Assembly (NCBI GenBank): GCA_014729935.1
Contig: WJJB01000168.1
Location: forward strand, 1-9,991
From: Candidatus Bathyarchaeota archaeon
GTDB lineage: Archaea > Asgardarchaeota > Lokiarchaeia > Sigyniarchaeales > Sigyniarchaeaceae
Reading direction: 5' to 3'
DNA: 9,991 nt
The position numbers and the translations under genes were made by a program. Below are positions 1 to 6,065 of this stretch, piece by piece (position 1 is the stretch's first letter; each line of letters begins with the position of its first letter). The notes under the pieces are model-generated. The model had not been told where the DNA came from. It saw nothing but the letters and a program-made list of their open reading frames with translations, and searched no databases.

Positions 1-1075
1 CGTTGAAATCGACCAGGTCATCTCATCAAAAATTGATAAAGCCATCACGCCATCCTACGAAGAAAAGATAGACACCGTGTTTTCTGACCTCTTGGAACTG
101 CAACAAAACATGGATAATTTTGAGCGTGTTTTTTCGGCACTCATCAATAAACTGCATACTCTTGATGAGTTATCGCCGGAAAGCAGGCTGATTGACATCA
201 TCGCATATCTTTCTGCCAATAATCCGGAGCTATACAGTTCTCTATTTAGCGAGTTACTTCAACAAATCATGCTCTCGGATGAGGAAACCACACTCAGGGA
301 TGAACTTGATGCCGCAATGTTGATCATGCAATCCTCACCCCACAAGCGGGAGGAAGCCCTGCATTCTTTCATCAGCGAATTCATCATCAAGGATGACCTG
401 TACACCGTGGAAAAACTCAGGAAGGTATTAACTTATTTCATATCGAAGGATCAGTTGCTAGCTAATGTAGTCCTTAGGATATTGATAGAACTCTTCAAGG
501 AGGAACTCGAAAAAGAGGACAGGAATTCCATTCTAACCAACCGCCTGGTGTTTTTCCTCACCGCCTTTGATGCATTCAAGCTGGGTCAAGGGATCATTGA
601 ATATCTTCCCACATCTCTCTTTGATGACGTGAAAGAACTGCTCGGAATGGCAGTTTTTAGCTCCTCCCATGCAACGTTAATACTCACCATTCTCGAAGCC
701 TTCAACGAGAGCGAGTACGAGATATTGAAACAAGCCTTGAACGTGCAACGTCTTCCCAAATCCATTCACCAAGCAATCTTGAAGCGACGGTATGTCAATA
801 AACTTTCAAAGGTTGGTTCTGTCCCATTGGAATTGTTCGCCGAGCAAATGGGGCTCTCCATCAAGGAAGCAGAAAAAATCGTTTACGACATGATCTTGAA
901 GGGAGATATAACTGCTAAAATGGAGGTCGTAAATGGTCGATTGTACGTGGTCCAAGATCTACCAGAAAAGAAAGATGATGAAGGAGAACCCGAAGCGAGC
1001 AAGGATAAAAAAGATGAAGATAATGATGGTGTTGAATTAATCCAGAAAGAAAAATCAGGCGCCGATGCAGGCTAA
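1..1075 (+). CDS. Helical protein with C-terminal PCI-like winged helix (5'-truncated)
   Basis: The reading frame is open from base 2 to the TAA at 1073-1075, giving 357 visible residues. It has no stop before the edge, so the gene starts outside the window; the GTG at 77 is an internal valine. The visible part is mostly alpha-helical, with Leu/Ile/Glu/Lys-rich segments resembling helical repeats. From about base 794 to 955 comes a compact segment that reads as a winged helix: helix, recognition helix (EAEKIVYDMILKGDI) and a wing ending NGRLYVV. This layout resembles the winged-helix half of PCI domains in proteasome-lid, COP9 signalosome and eIF3 subunits. The last ~45 residues are a disordered Lys/Asp/Glu-rich tail. 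No enzyme motif or membrane segment is visible. A scaffold or adaptor role is inference; an ordinary archaeal wHTH regulator is the main alternative. It converges on the DUF389 gene with a 5-nt gap. Confidence 0.8.
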   Translation, partial: VEIDQVISSKIDKAITPSYEEKIDTVFSDLLELQQNMDNFERVFSALINKLHTLDELSPESRLIDIIAYLSANNPELYSSLFSELLQQIMLSDEETTLRDELDAAMLIMQSSPHKREEALHSFISEFIIKDDLYTVEKLRKVLTYFISKDQLLANVVLRILIELFKEELEKEDRNSILTNRLVFFLTAFDAFKLGQGIIEYLPTSLFDDVKELLGMAVFSSSHATLILTILEAFNESEYEILKQALNVQRLPKSIHQAILKRRYVNKLSKVGSVPLELFAEQMGLSIKEAEKIVYDMILKGDITAKMEVVNGRLYVVQDLPEKKDDEGEPEASKDKKDEDNDGVELIQKEKSGADAG

Positions 1076-1080
1076 TAATA

Positions 1081-2082
1081 TCAACCCGGTTTGAAATACA
1101 ATATCCAAACGATGATCGAGACTAGAACCGCTATCATCACGAGGATTTGGAAATAATATCTCTTGCTCACTTTCTTGTATTGTCTCGAAGACATGGTGCC
1201 CCCTCGTGCCAATGTCTGGGAACTCCAAAATATGATAGCACATGTGGCGTATATAGATATCACGTTTAGCGATAGCAATAACAAGGATCCAAGGGCGAGA
1301 CGTAGTTCATTATTCACGAGCAATAAACCTATATTCGTTGCAGGAGGGCATAAAGAGGCTGCCACTGCGACACCAACGATGCTGGTTGATTCTCCCCGGA
1401 CGATGAAGATGCCGGCTGCCAATCCACTAATGATGGCAAACACGATGTCTCCCAACCCAGGATCCGTCCGGCCAATGATCTGGTCGTTTAAATCAACCGG
1501 ATCAACAGGTAACCTCATGAATGACCCCACGAATATTCCTATGAGCACGCAGGAACCCAATCCCGCGATCTCGGTGAGAATGGCTTTCACGCGATATGGG
1601 TTGTCCGGGAGCATTGTACCAATGACCGTCAATGCTATGGGACCGAGGAACGGTGCGATGATCATGGCTGCAATGATGATCACCACGTTATCATAATATA
1701 ATCCAAAGGATGCTAAAAATCCAGCGAGAACTGTAAGGAATAAGAAAACGGGAGAGATCAGGGCCAAACCACTGATGCTTGATATCATCTCATCGAGCGA
1801 TATCCCCTTTCCCTTTAGCTTTCCCCCAAGGGAATTCTTGGTAGTTGGCTCGGAATCGATCTCAATCGAGATGGGGGAAAGGATAATCTTTCCGAAGATG
1901 CGACCGATACCTACCCCTTTTAATTCCTCGATAAGTGCAGCAGTTTGATTATTATCAACAATGGTAAGCATGGTCAGTGTATCCTTATGGACGATGATGT
2001 CGAAGGAAATGGTTAACCTCCCTTCAAGCTCCTCCACCAAAGCGATTTTATTCGCGGGTATAATGGCCTTTACTTCCTTCAT
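1081..2082 (-). CDS. DUF389 (TIGR00341-type) integral membrane protein
   Basis: The protein has 333 residues, a normal length for archaeal members of this family. Residues 1 to about 100 form a soluble alpha/beta domain. They are followed by about six or seven hydrophobic segments, near 105-127, 131-155, 167-190, 210-230, 233-256, 261-286 and 309-330. The family signature is the glycine/alanine-rich stretch at 219-254, with SGLAAGIFIVRGES followed by GVAVAASLCPPATNIG; the conserved PP lies inside a membrane segment. The family is found in bacteria and archaea and its biochemical function is not established; a transport or channel role is only a guess. The ATG at 2082 lies 19 nt downstream of the TIM-barrel gene, with a modest AAGG about 8 nt before it, so the two are probably co-transcribed. 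The stop faces the left-edge gene tail to tail. Confidence 0.88.
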   Translation of the reverse strand: MKEVKAIIPANKIALVEELEGRLTISFDIIVHKDTLTMLTIVDNNQTAALIEELKGVGIGRIFGKIILSPISIEIDSEPTTKNSLGGKLKGKGISLDEMISSISGLALISPVFLFLTVLAGFLASFGLYYDNVVIIIAAMIIAPFLGPIALTVIGTMLPDNPYRVKAILTEIAGLGSCVLIGIFVGSFMRLPVDPVDLNDQIIGRTDPGLGDIVFAIISGLAAGIFIVRGESTSIVGVAVAASLCPPATNIGLLLVNNELRLALGSLLLLSLNVISIYATCAIIFWSSQTLARGGTMSSRQYKKVSKRYYFQILVMIAVLVSIIVWILYFKPG

Positions 2083-2101
2083 GGTAGTAACCTTGGGGAG
2101 T

Positions 2102-2884
2102 TCACGAGCTATCTTCCAAGATCGGATCGATATATGTCACGGAATTTGAAATCCGTTTCTTGGTTTGATTCAGGTCTAACTCTTCACCTTTAATACCCTC
2201 GATCTCCATGGTATATGGCCCCTTGAAACCTATCCCAGTGAGTTTATTCACCACGGCTTTGAAATCAACAATTCCATCACCAAGCGTGGGAAAATTCCAA
2301 GTCTTGAATTCCCCACTTGTATCCTTGAGATGGACGCTACCAATCCAATCCAAGACCAGGTCAAGTTCTTCGAGAAGATCGATATCCTCATTATAGTAAT
2401 ACATGTTTGCCGTGTCAAAATTAATCTTTATGGCTGGATGGTTTATTTCCTCCATGGTTTGTCGACCTACGCTGCCATTCGTTACCAAGTTAGGATGCGT
2501 TTCCATGCATAATCGCAATCCATTCTGTTGGAAGGCATCACCTAGAATCCTCAATTGCGAGAATAGTTTCTCGCGCCGTTTCTCCCAATCTGGTGCCTTG
2601 ATGCTGGAAAAGATTACCTTGGTATTGAAAAAACCTGCTGTATCCACGACGTGATCAACCTGATCGGAAAATATATTAGCTTTCAACGGGTCGAAATTCA
2701 CTTGGAAACTCGCCACGTTCAGGTCAAAATCTTCAAGAATTTCCCTGAGATTCTCCGTTTCCGCCCTACCCTTGGGAATGGGGCATTCAATATTGCGCAC
2801 TCCGATCTCAGATAAATGTTCGTATGAATAGAGAGCAAACTTTCCATAGGACCCTATCCTGCATGACAACATATTGCTAACCAT
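2102..2884 (-). CDS. Sugar phosphate isomerase/epimerase-like TIM-barrel protein
   Basis: This 260-residue protein belongs to the xylose isomerase-like TIM-barrel (AP endonuclease family 2) superfamily, cytosolic and usually dependent on a divalent metal. The strand-end metal ligands are visible in the expected order: Glu128 in CMETHP, Asp157 in NFDTAN, His185 in SVHLKD and Glu227 in YTMEIEG. LGDGIVDF at 201-208 is also typical. Family members isomerise or epimerise sugars, sugar phosphates or inositol derivatives; the substrate cannot be read from sequence. The ATG at 2884 is supported by an AGAAGGA Shine-Dalgarno with a 6-nt spacer. It follows the radical SAM gene by 49 nt and precedes the DUF389 gene by 19 nt on the same strand. 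Neither neighbour suggests a shared sugar pathway. An endonuclease IV function is unlikely because the nine-histidine-type metal site is absent. Confidence 0.85.
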   Translation of the reverse strand: MVSNMLSCRIGSYGKFALYSYEHLSEIGVRNIECPIPKGRAETENLREILEDFDLNVASFQVNFDPLKANIFSDQVDHVVDTAGFFNTKVIFSSIKAPDWEKRREKLFSQLRILGDAFQQNGLRLCMETHPNLVTNGSVGRQTMEEINHPAIKINFDTANMYYYNEDIDLLEELDLVLDWIGSVHLKDTSGEFKTWNFPTLGDGIVDFKAVVNKLTGIGFKGPYTMEIEGIKGEELDLNQTKKRISNSVTYIDPILEDSS

Positions 2885-2890
2885 GATCGA

Positions 2891-2920
2891 TCCTTCTTTT
2901 CCCTTCTAGCGATATATAGA
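2891..2920 (-). promoter_or_regulatory. RBS and TATA-like box before the TIM-barrel gene
   Basis: Read on the minus strand, the 49-nt gap holds CTATATATCG (2911-2920) and GAAGGA (2891-2896), with a 6-nt spacer to the ATG at 2884. The Shine-Dalgarno is convincing. The TATA-like box is uncertain. A start site 25-27 nt downstream of it would fall near 2889 and cut off the ribosome site, so read-through from the radical SAM gene is equally possible. Confidence 0.45.
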
Positions 2921-2933
2921 TTTCCTTCATGGC

Positions 2934-4136
2934 TCATGGAAATTTTTCCGCAGCCAAGGTTGCCTCCTTGATGGCACTACAAGCACCACAACGAACGCAA
3001 CCTGCTACCGCCTTCCAAGGACGCATTCCTTGCTCGTGCATTCTCTTTCCGGCATGCTTGTAATACTCGAATAACACTTCATGGGAGGGAAGGTGATTTT
3101 CATCGAGCATGGTGTTCTTGATTGGCCTGGCGGGAACGATAAAGGGAATCACTTCATGTTGCAGCATTAATTCGACTGCATGTTCGAATTGGTTCCTTGT
3201 CTCACCAAGCCCAACGAGAAGGTAAGATTCAACTTGGTTATCACCGAATAAATCAACTGCATATTTCCAGTTTTTCTTGAATAAACCTAGTGAGATGGTG
3301 GCTTTTCCGGGGCACACTTGCTTTCTCAGTGATTCTGGATGGACTTCAAGGTGTATACCCACGTTATCAACTCCTGTATAATATAGCCGGTCCAAGTATT
3401 TCATGTCCCTCACGGGTGCTACTTGAACGTGAATTGGATACTTGAAATTATCCTTTAATGCCTCCACGATGGGTAGGTATTCTCCAGACCCACCATCGGG
3501 ACCTTCTTGCGTGCCCGATGTAAGAGTATAGTGCGCAACGCGATTCTCCTGTCTTGCACGTTCAGTGAAGGCGATCAATTGTCCTGGAGTTTTTTCCTGG
3601 ACCACGCCTTCCTGGATCGATTGCTCGATCGCGCAAAACGTGCATTGATGGCCATGGTTCCAGTACATGCATTTTTGATTTACCGTGGTTGCAACACAAT
3701 TTTTCCCATGCACCAATGCAATTTTGTTAAATGCAATGCCAGATCCAACACCGTGTAATTCCTTTTCCAAGTATAGATCATCGTAAAAACTTGGCGTGGG
3801 TATTTTCACGAGGCGGTGGTATTCCTCCAATACATCTTCATCGTTTTTCTTGTATACTTGGAATTTCCCGCCTGGCGGGGGTGGATTCATGAATAAATCG
3901 GACCGGGAAACCATTTTTTCTTGTAATGGCACGTTTACTTGAAATTGATCTCGGAATTGAGCAAAAAACCCTCCCGCGGGACCTGCCCCAGATTTACGTG
4001 CAACCGAATCCACGATGGCATCATTCTCAATGGATTGGACCAAGAAATGTCCTTGTTCCGGACCATCCACGATGTTTTCTATCTTGATACCCTTGAATAG
4101 CAATTCCGATTTAAGCAAAACCGTCCGTGGTTCCAT
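2934..4136 (-). CDS. MSMEG_0568-family (TIGR04043-like) radical SAM protein
   Basis: The protein is a 400-residue cytosolic radical SAM enzyme, counted from the ATG at 4136. KIALVHGKNCVATTV is followed by Cys156, Cys165 and Cys168 in a CX8CX2C arrangement, with CTFCAIEQS at its end. The canonical spacing is CX3CX2C; the long first spacing and surrounding words match my memory of the MSMEG_0568 family. Later landmarks are the TLTSGTQEG strand, IHVQVAP, GIHLEVHPE, LVGLGET and PFIVPARPI. The C-terminus has a second cysteine motif, GCVRCGACSA (Cys380, 383, 386), which could hold an auxiliary cluster. Known relatives sit in the bacterial Nit1C cluster, linked to cyanide/nitrile nitrogen assimilation. 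No nitrilase, acetyltransferase or flavoprotein partner is present here, so the substrate is unknown. A TTG at 4142 adds two residues. I prefer ATG because a TATA-like box lies about 28 nt upstream and no Shine-Dalgarno is visible. Confidence 0.8.
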   Translation of the reverse strand: MEPRTVLLKSELLFKGIKIENIVDGPEQGHFLVQSIENDAIVDSVARKSGAGPAGGFFAQFRDQFQVNVPLQEKMVSRSDLFMNPPPPGGKFQVYKKNDEDVLEEYHRLVKIPTPSFYDDLYLEKELHGVGSGIAFNKIALVHGKNCVATTVNQKCMYWNHGHQCTFCAIEQSIQEGVVQEKTPGQLIAFTERARQENRVAHYTLTSGTQEGPDGGSGEYLPIVEALKDNFKYPIHVQVAPVRDMKYLDRLYYTGVDNVGIHLEVHPESLRKQVCPGKATISLGLFKKNWKYAVDLFGDNQVESYLLVGLGETRNQFEHAVELMLQHEVIPFIVPARPIKNTMLDENHLPSHEVLFEYYKHAGKRMHEQGMRPWKAVAGCVRCGACSAIKEATLAAEKFP

Positions 4137-4160
4137 TTCCAAGCTTGATACTTCACGTTC

Positions 4161-4167
4161 ATTTATC
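4161..4167 (-). promoter_or_regulatory. TATA-like box for the radical SAM gene
   Basis: On the minus strand GATAAAT is centred about 28 nt upstream of the ATG at 4136. This is the distance expected for a leaderless or nearly leaderless archaeal transcript, and it agrees with the lack of a Shine-Dalgarno. The call rests on motif and spacing only. Confidence 0.35.
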
Positions 4168-4263
4168 TGTTTTGCGAAAAAAGAGTCACCACTTCAGTTA
4201 ATGAGGCACCATTTGGGTAACCGGGTTCAGTGCTAGTTTCGGTTTGTAGTACATGGCGCATCA

Positions 4264-4275
4264 AATTAGATTTAA
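4264..4275 (+). promoter_or_regulatory. TATA-like box for the subtilase gene
   Basis: The AT-rich word AATTAGATTTAA ends the 4143-4278 divergent intergenic region. It is centred about 36 nt before the ATG at 4306 but only about 9 nt before the GTG at 4279. If it is the core promoter, the GTG would be cut off or lie at the transcript edge, which favours the ATG start. The rest of the intergenic region shows no clear RNA gene or repeat beyond a short GGTAACC palindrome. Confidence 0.3.
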
Positions 4276-4305
4276 GGCGTGAAGATTAGTATAGCTCTAA
4301 CCATC

Positions 4306-5598
4306 ATGCCTCGAATCATCGTGAAATGCACCAATCAAGATGTGTATCAAGCATTCCTGGAGAACATCAAGCGGTTCAAGAATGGAAGAACAGGTGATGG
4401 CATCAAGATTCATGGATTGATATCCACGGAACGTGTTATTATCCTAGAATATGGAGAGAGGATACCACGGGGGTTTGAAAAGATAATCCCAGATAATGGC
4501 GAAAAAAGTGAATTCCTTGTTGAACGGGATGTGGAATTCATTCTCACGACCCGTGGTATAAAGAATCGTTTCAAAATCAATGAAATTGATGGATCCATTC
4601 ATGGCCCTTTTGATGGAAATGGAATCAAGGTCGGCATCATAGACGAAGGCATAGATCCCTTTAATGAGGACATCATTGCGTGCTTGGAGGAACAAAGAAA
4701 TTTTGAGACCAGCGACGATCAAGAAGTTGACTTGGGACATGGTACTGCCATTGCGGGATTGATCGCGGGTTCGGGTAATAATTCACGAGGAAAATATGCG
4801 GGATTAGCGCCAAAGGCACGCCTTTTCGATGCCCGGGCATTCAATGCAAGGGGGAAAGGTTACCTGAGCGACATCTTGTTGGCTACAGAATGGCTGAGAT
4901 CAAGGGAAGTCCGCATAATAGTCATGGCTTTCCAGGCGGTGCCACGTGATGCACGATCAAGCATACTTCAAGATTTCATCACTAGACTTGTACTGGAAGA
5001 AAATATCTTTTTTTGCTGTAGCGGGGTTACTGAAAATGATGAAAATGGCATCCATCATTCCGTTAGACTTCCTGGCAGATTCGAACACGTGTTTACTGCG
5101 GGATGCAGGAGATCGGAAAAGGGTAACCGTAATGCACGTGGTAAGGCCCCGGGACGGAGCCAGATGGTTGTTTCACCTGCACCTGGAAAACCCGATATCC
5201 TGCTTCCCGGGCATGGAATCGTGAGCCTGAATACCGAACATAGCATTAGAAAAGATTTGGTGTTGGATAAAAACGAGTTTTACGCCATTTACTCAGGAGC
5301 TTCGGTAGCAACAGGAATTCTTGCTGGAATTATTGCCAAGATCATCGGTCATTCACCATACATAACACCCATGCAATTGAAAGAGATCATCACGAGCATG
5401 CACCTCCCCGTGAAGAAGAATGAAACACCATCGCGCGAGAAATTCAACCTCGATATAAAGGAGATCTTCATGCGGCTTGGTAAGCTCCATGGATCCCACA
5501 CGAGTTATCCCGTCATAACGTTTGAATCACTCGTGACGACTACCATGTTGATGATATTCATCGTTGCACTTTCCCTGTTCATCTCCACAGTGATTTAA
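4306..5598 (+). CDS. Divergent subtilisin-family (S8) protease homologue with C-terminal membrane anchor
   Basis: This 430-residue protein (numbered from the ATG at 4306) has an S8 fold signature. The catalytic Asp is residue 113 in VGIIDEGID, His is 145 in GHGTAIAGLIAG, and Ser is 333 in SGASVATG. Residues 1 to about 100 precede the catalytic core and may be an I9-like prodomain. The C-terminus (about 407-429) is a single hydrophobic helix running almost to the last residue. No signal peptide is visible, so the simplest topology is tail-anchored with the catalytic domain in the cytosol. Two subsites deviate. Where subtilisins have the S1-forming SLG strand this protein has MAFQA (207-211), and the oxyanion AGN motif reads CSGV (238-241). 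The Ser motif has Gly in place of the usual Pro. Activity may be altered or lost. A GTG at 4279 could add nine residues; a TAA at 4273 blocks any longer form. It is divergent from the radical SAM gene. Confidence 0.85.
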   Translation: MPRIIVKCTNQDVYQAFLENIKRFKNGRTGDGIKIHGLISTERVIILEYGERIPRGFEKIIPDNGEKSEFLVERDVEFILTTRGIKNRFKINEIDGSIHGPFDGNGIKVGIIDEGIDPFNEDIIACLEEQRNFETSDDQEVDLGHGTAIAGLIAGSGNNSRGKYAGLAPKARLFDARAFNARGKGYLSDILLATEWLRSREVRIIVMAFQAVPRDARSSILQDFITRLVLEENIFFCCSGVTENDENGIHHSVRLPGRFEHVFTAGCRRSEKGNRNARGKAPGRSQMVVSPAPGKPDILLPGHGIVSLNTEHSIRKDLVLDKNEFYAIYSGASVATGILAGIIAKIIGHSPYITPMQLKEIITSMHLPVKKNETPSREKFNLDIKEIFMRLGKLHGSHTSYPVITFESLVTTTMLMIFIVALSLFISTVI

Positions 5599-5657
5599 AT
5601 TGCATTACTCCCTTTCTTCTTGAAAATACCGCTATTGCTCTAAATATTAGATTTCTC

Positions 5658-5695
5658 GTTAAATGGTGATTCGTTGGGATGAATCACATTTTAAC
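5658..5695. repeat. Imperfect 15-bp inverted repeat (hairpin)
   Basis: The left arm GTTAAATGGTGATTC (5658-5672) and right arm GAATCACATTTTAAC (5681-5695) are separated by the 8-nt loop GTTGGGAT. Pairing is seven inner base pairs, a 2x2 mismatch, then six outer base pairs. It lies 60 nt after the subtilase stop and about 60 nt before the TATA-like box of the small gene. It could be a transcript-end structure, a protein-binding dyad or part of a small RNA; the sequence does not decide. Confidence 0.6.
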
Positions 5696-5753
5696 TCCAT
5701 CGAAGTCCATTGACTAGATATTTCTTCCAATAAAGTGCATTAAATTGAAAAAA

Positions 5754-5761
5754 CTTATATA
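5754..5761 (+). promoter_or_regulatory. TATA-like box for the small helical protein
   Basis: CTTATATA sits in an A/T-rich stretch about 80 nt before the ATG at 5841. A transcript starting 25-27 nt downstream would have a leader of about 55 nt that keeps the Shine-Dalgarno at 5830-5835. Promoter and ribosome site are thus mutually consistent, unlike the case at 2891-2920. Confidence 0.5.
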
Positions 5762-5829
5762 CTTGAAAATTAACGTAAAGAACGGGAACATCGGAATTAA
5801 TGATCTCGGATCCACCTACCGCATGACTT

Positions 5830-5835
5830 GGTGAT
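5830..5835 (+). promoter_or_regulatory. Shine-Dalgarno of the small gene
   Basis: GGTGAT matches the core of the anti-16S consensus GGAGGTGATC and leaves 5 nt to the ATG at 5841. It decides between this frame and the overlapping frame that starts at 5845. Confidence 0.55.
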
Positions 5836-5840
5836 ATTTC

Positions 5841-6035
5841 ATGAATGAAGTTAATGGCATCAACGATCTCCCCCGGTTCCATTCGGGGGAACACATGGCA
5901 ATCAAGAGCATCATTGACGATTTACGCGGAAGTCTTGATTTCCTCAATGAGAAGATGGATGATGCGAGTGATAAAACCATTAGATTCGAGATCGCCAAGG
6001 CTATCGCTGAGATTAGGGAAAGCATCCCCGCGTGA
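5841..6035 (+). CDS. Small helical protein, unknown function
   Basis: This 64-residue frame (about 7 kDa) begins MNEVNGINDLPRFHSGEH and continues as two amphipathic helices, roughly residues 19-40 and 43-61. Acidic and basic side chains alternate with Ile, Leu and Ala. It has no cysteines, signal peptide or membrane segment. It ends in tandem stops TGA-TAA. A good Shine-Dalgarno (GGTGAT, 5-nt spacer) and an upstream TATA-like box support it as real, more than its length does. I do not recognise the family. The shape would suit a small dimer or helical bundle, but that is inference. It converges on the beta-helix gene with about 30 pyrimidine-rich bases between the stops, which may serve as its terminator. 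Overlapping frames on both strands lack comparable start signals. Confidence 0.6.
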   Translation: MNEVNGINDLPRFHSGEHMAIKSIIDDLRGSLDFLNEKMDDASDKTIRFEIAKAIAEIRESIPA

Positions 6036-6065
6036 TAAATTCAATTTCCTTCATTCTATCCATGA

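Noticed and set aside
77..79. GTG as the start of the left-edge gene
   Set aside because: The same frame stays open back to base 2 with protein-like sequence, and no ribosome site precedes the GTG. The gene is truncated by the window edge.
1163..1696. 177-codon plus-strand frame across the DUF389 gene
   Set aside because: It is a Met/Pro/Thr-rich mirror of membrane-helix codons on the other strand. The DUF389 frame explains the region.
4143..4278. Possible tRNA or small RNA gene in the divergent intergenic region
   Set aside because: No cloverleaf, GTTCRA box or strong stem was found. Only a short GGTAACC palindrome and TATA-like words are present.
5691..5894. 67-codon minus-strand frame overlapping the small gene
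   Set aside because: It reads as fairly protein-like, but its start lies inside the small gene. It has no Shine-Dalgarno or TATA-like box, whereas the plus-strand frame has both.
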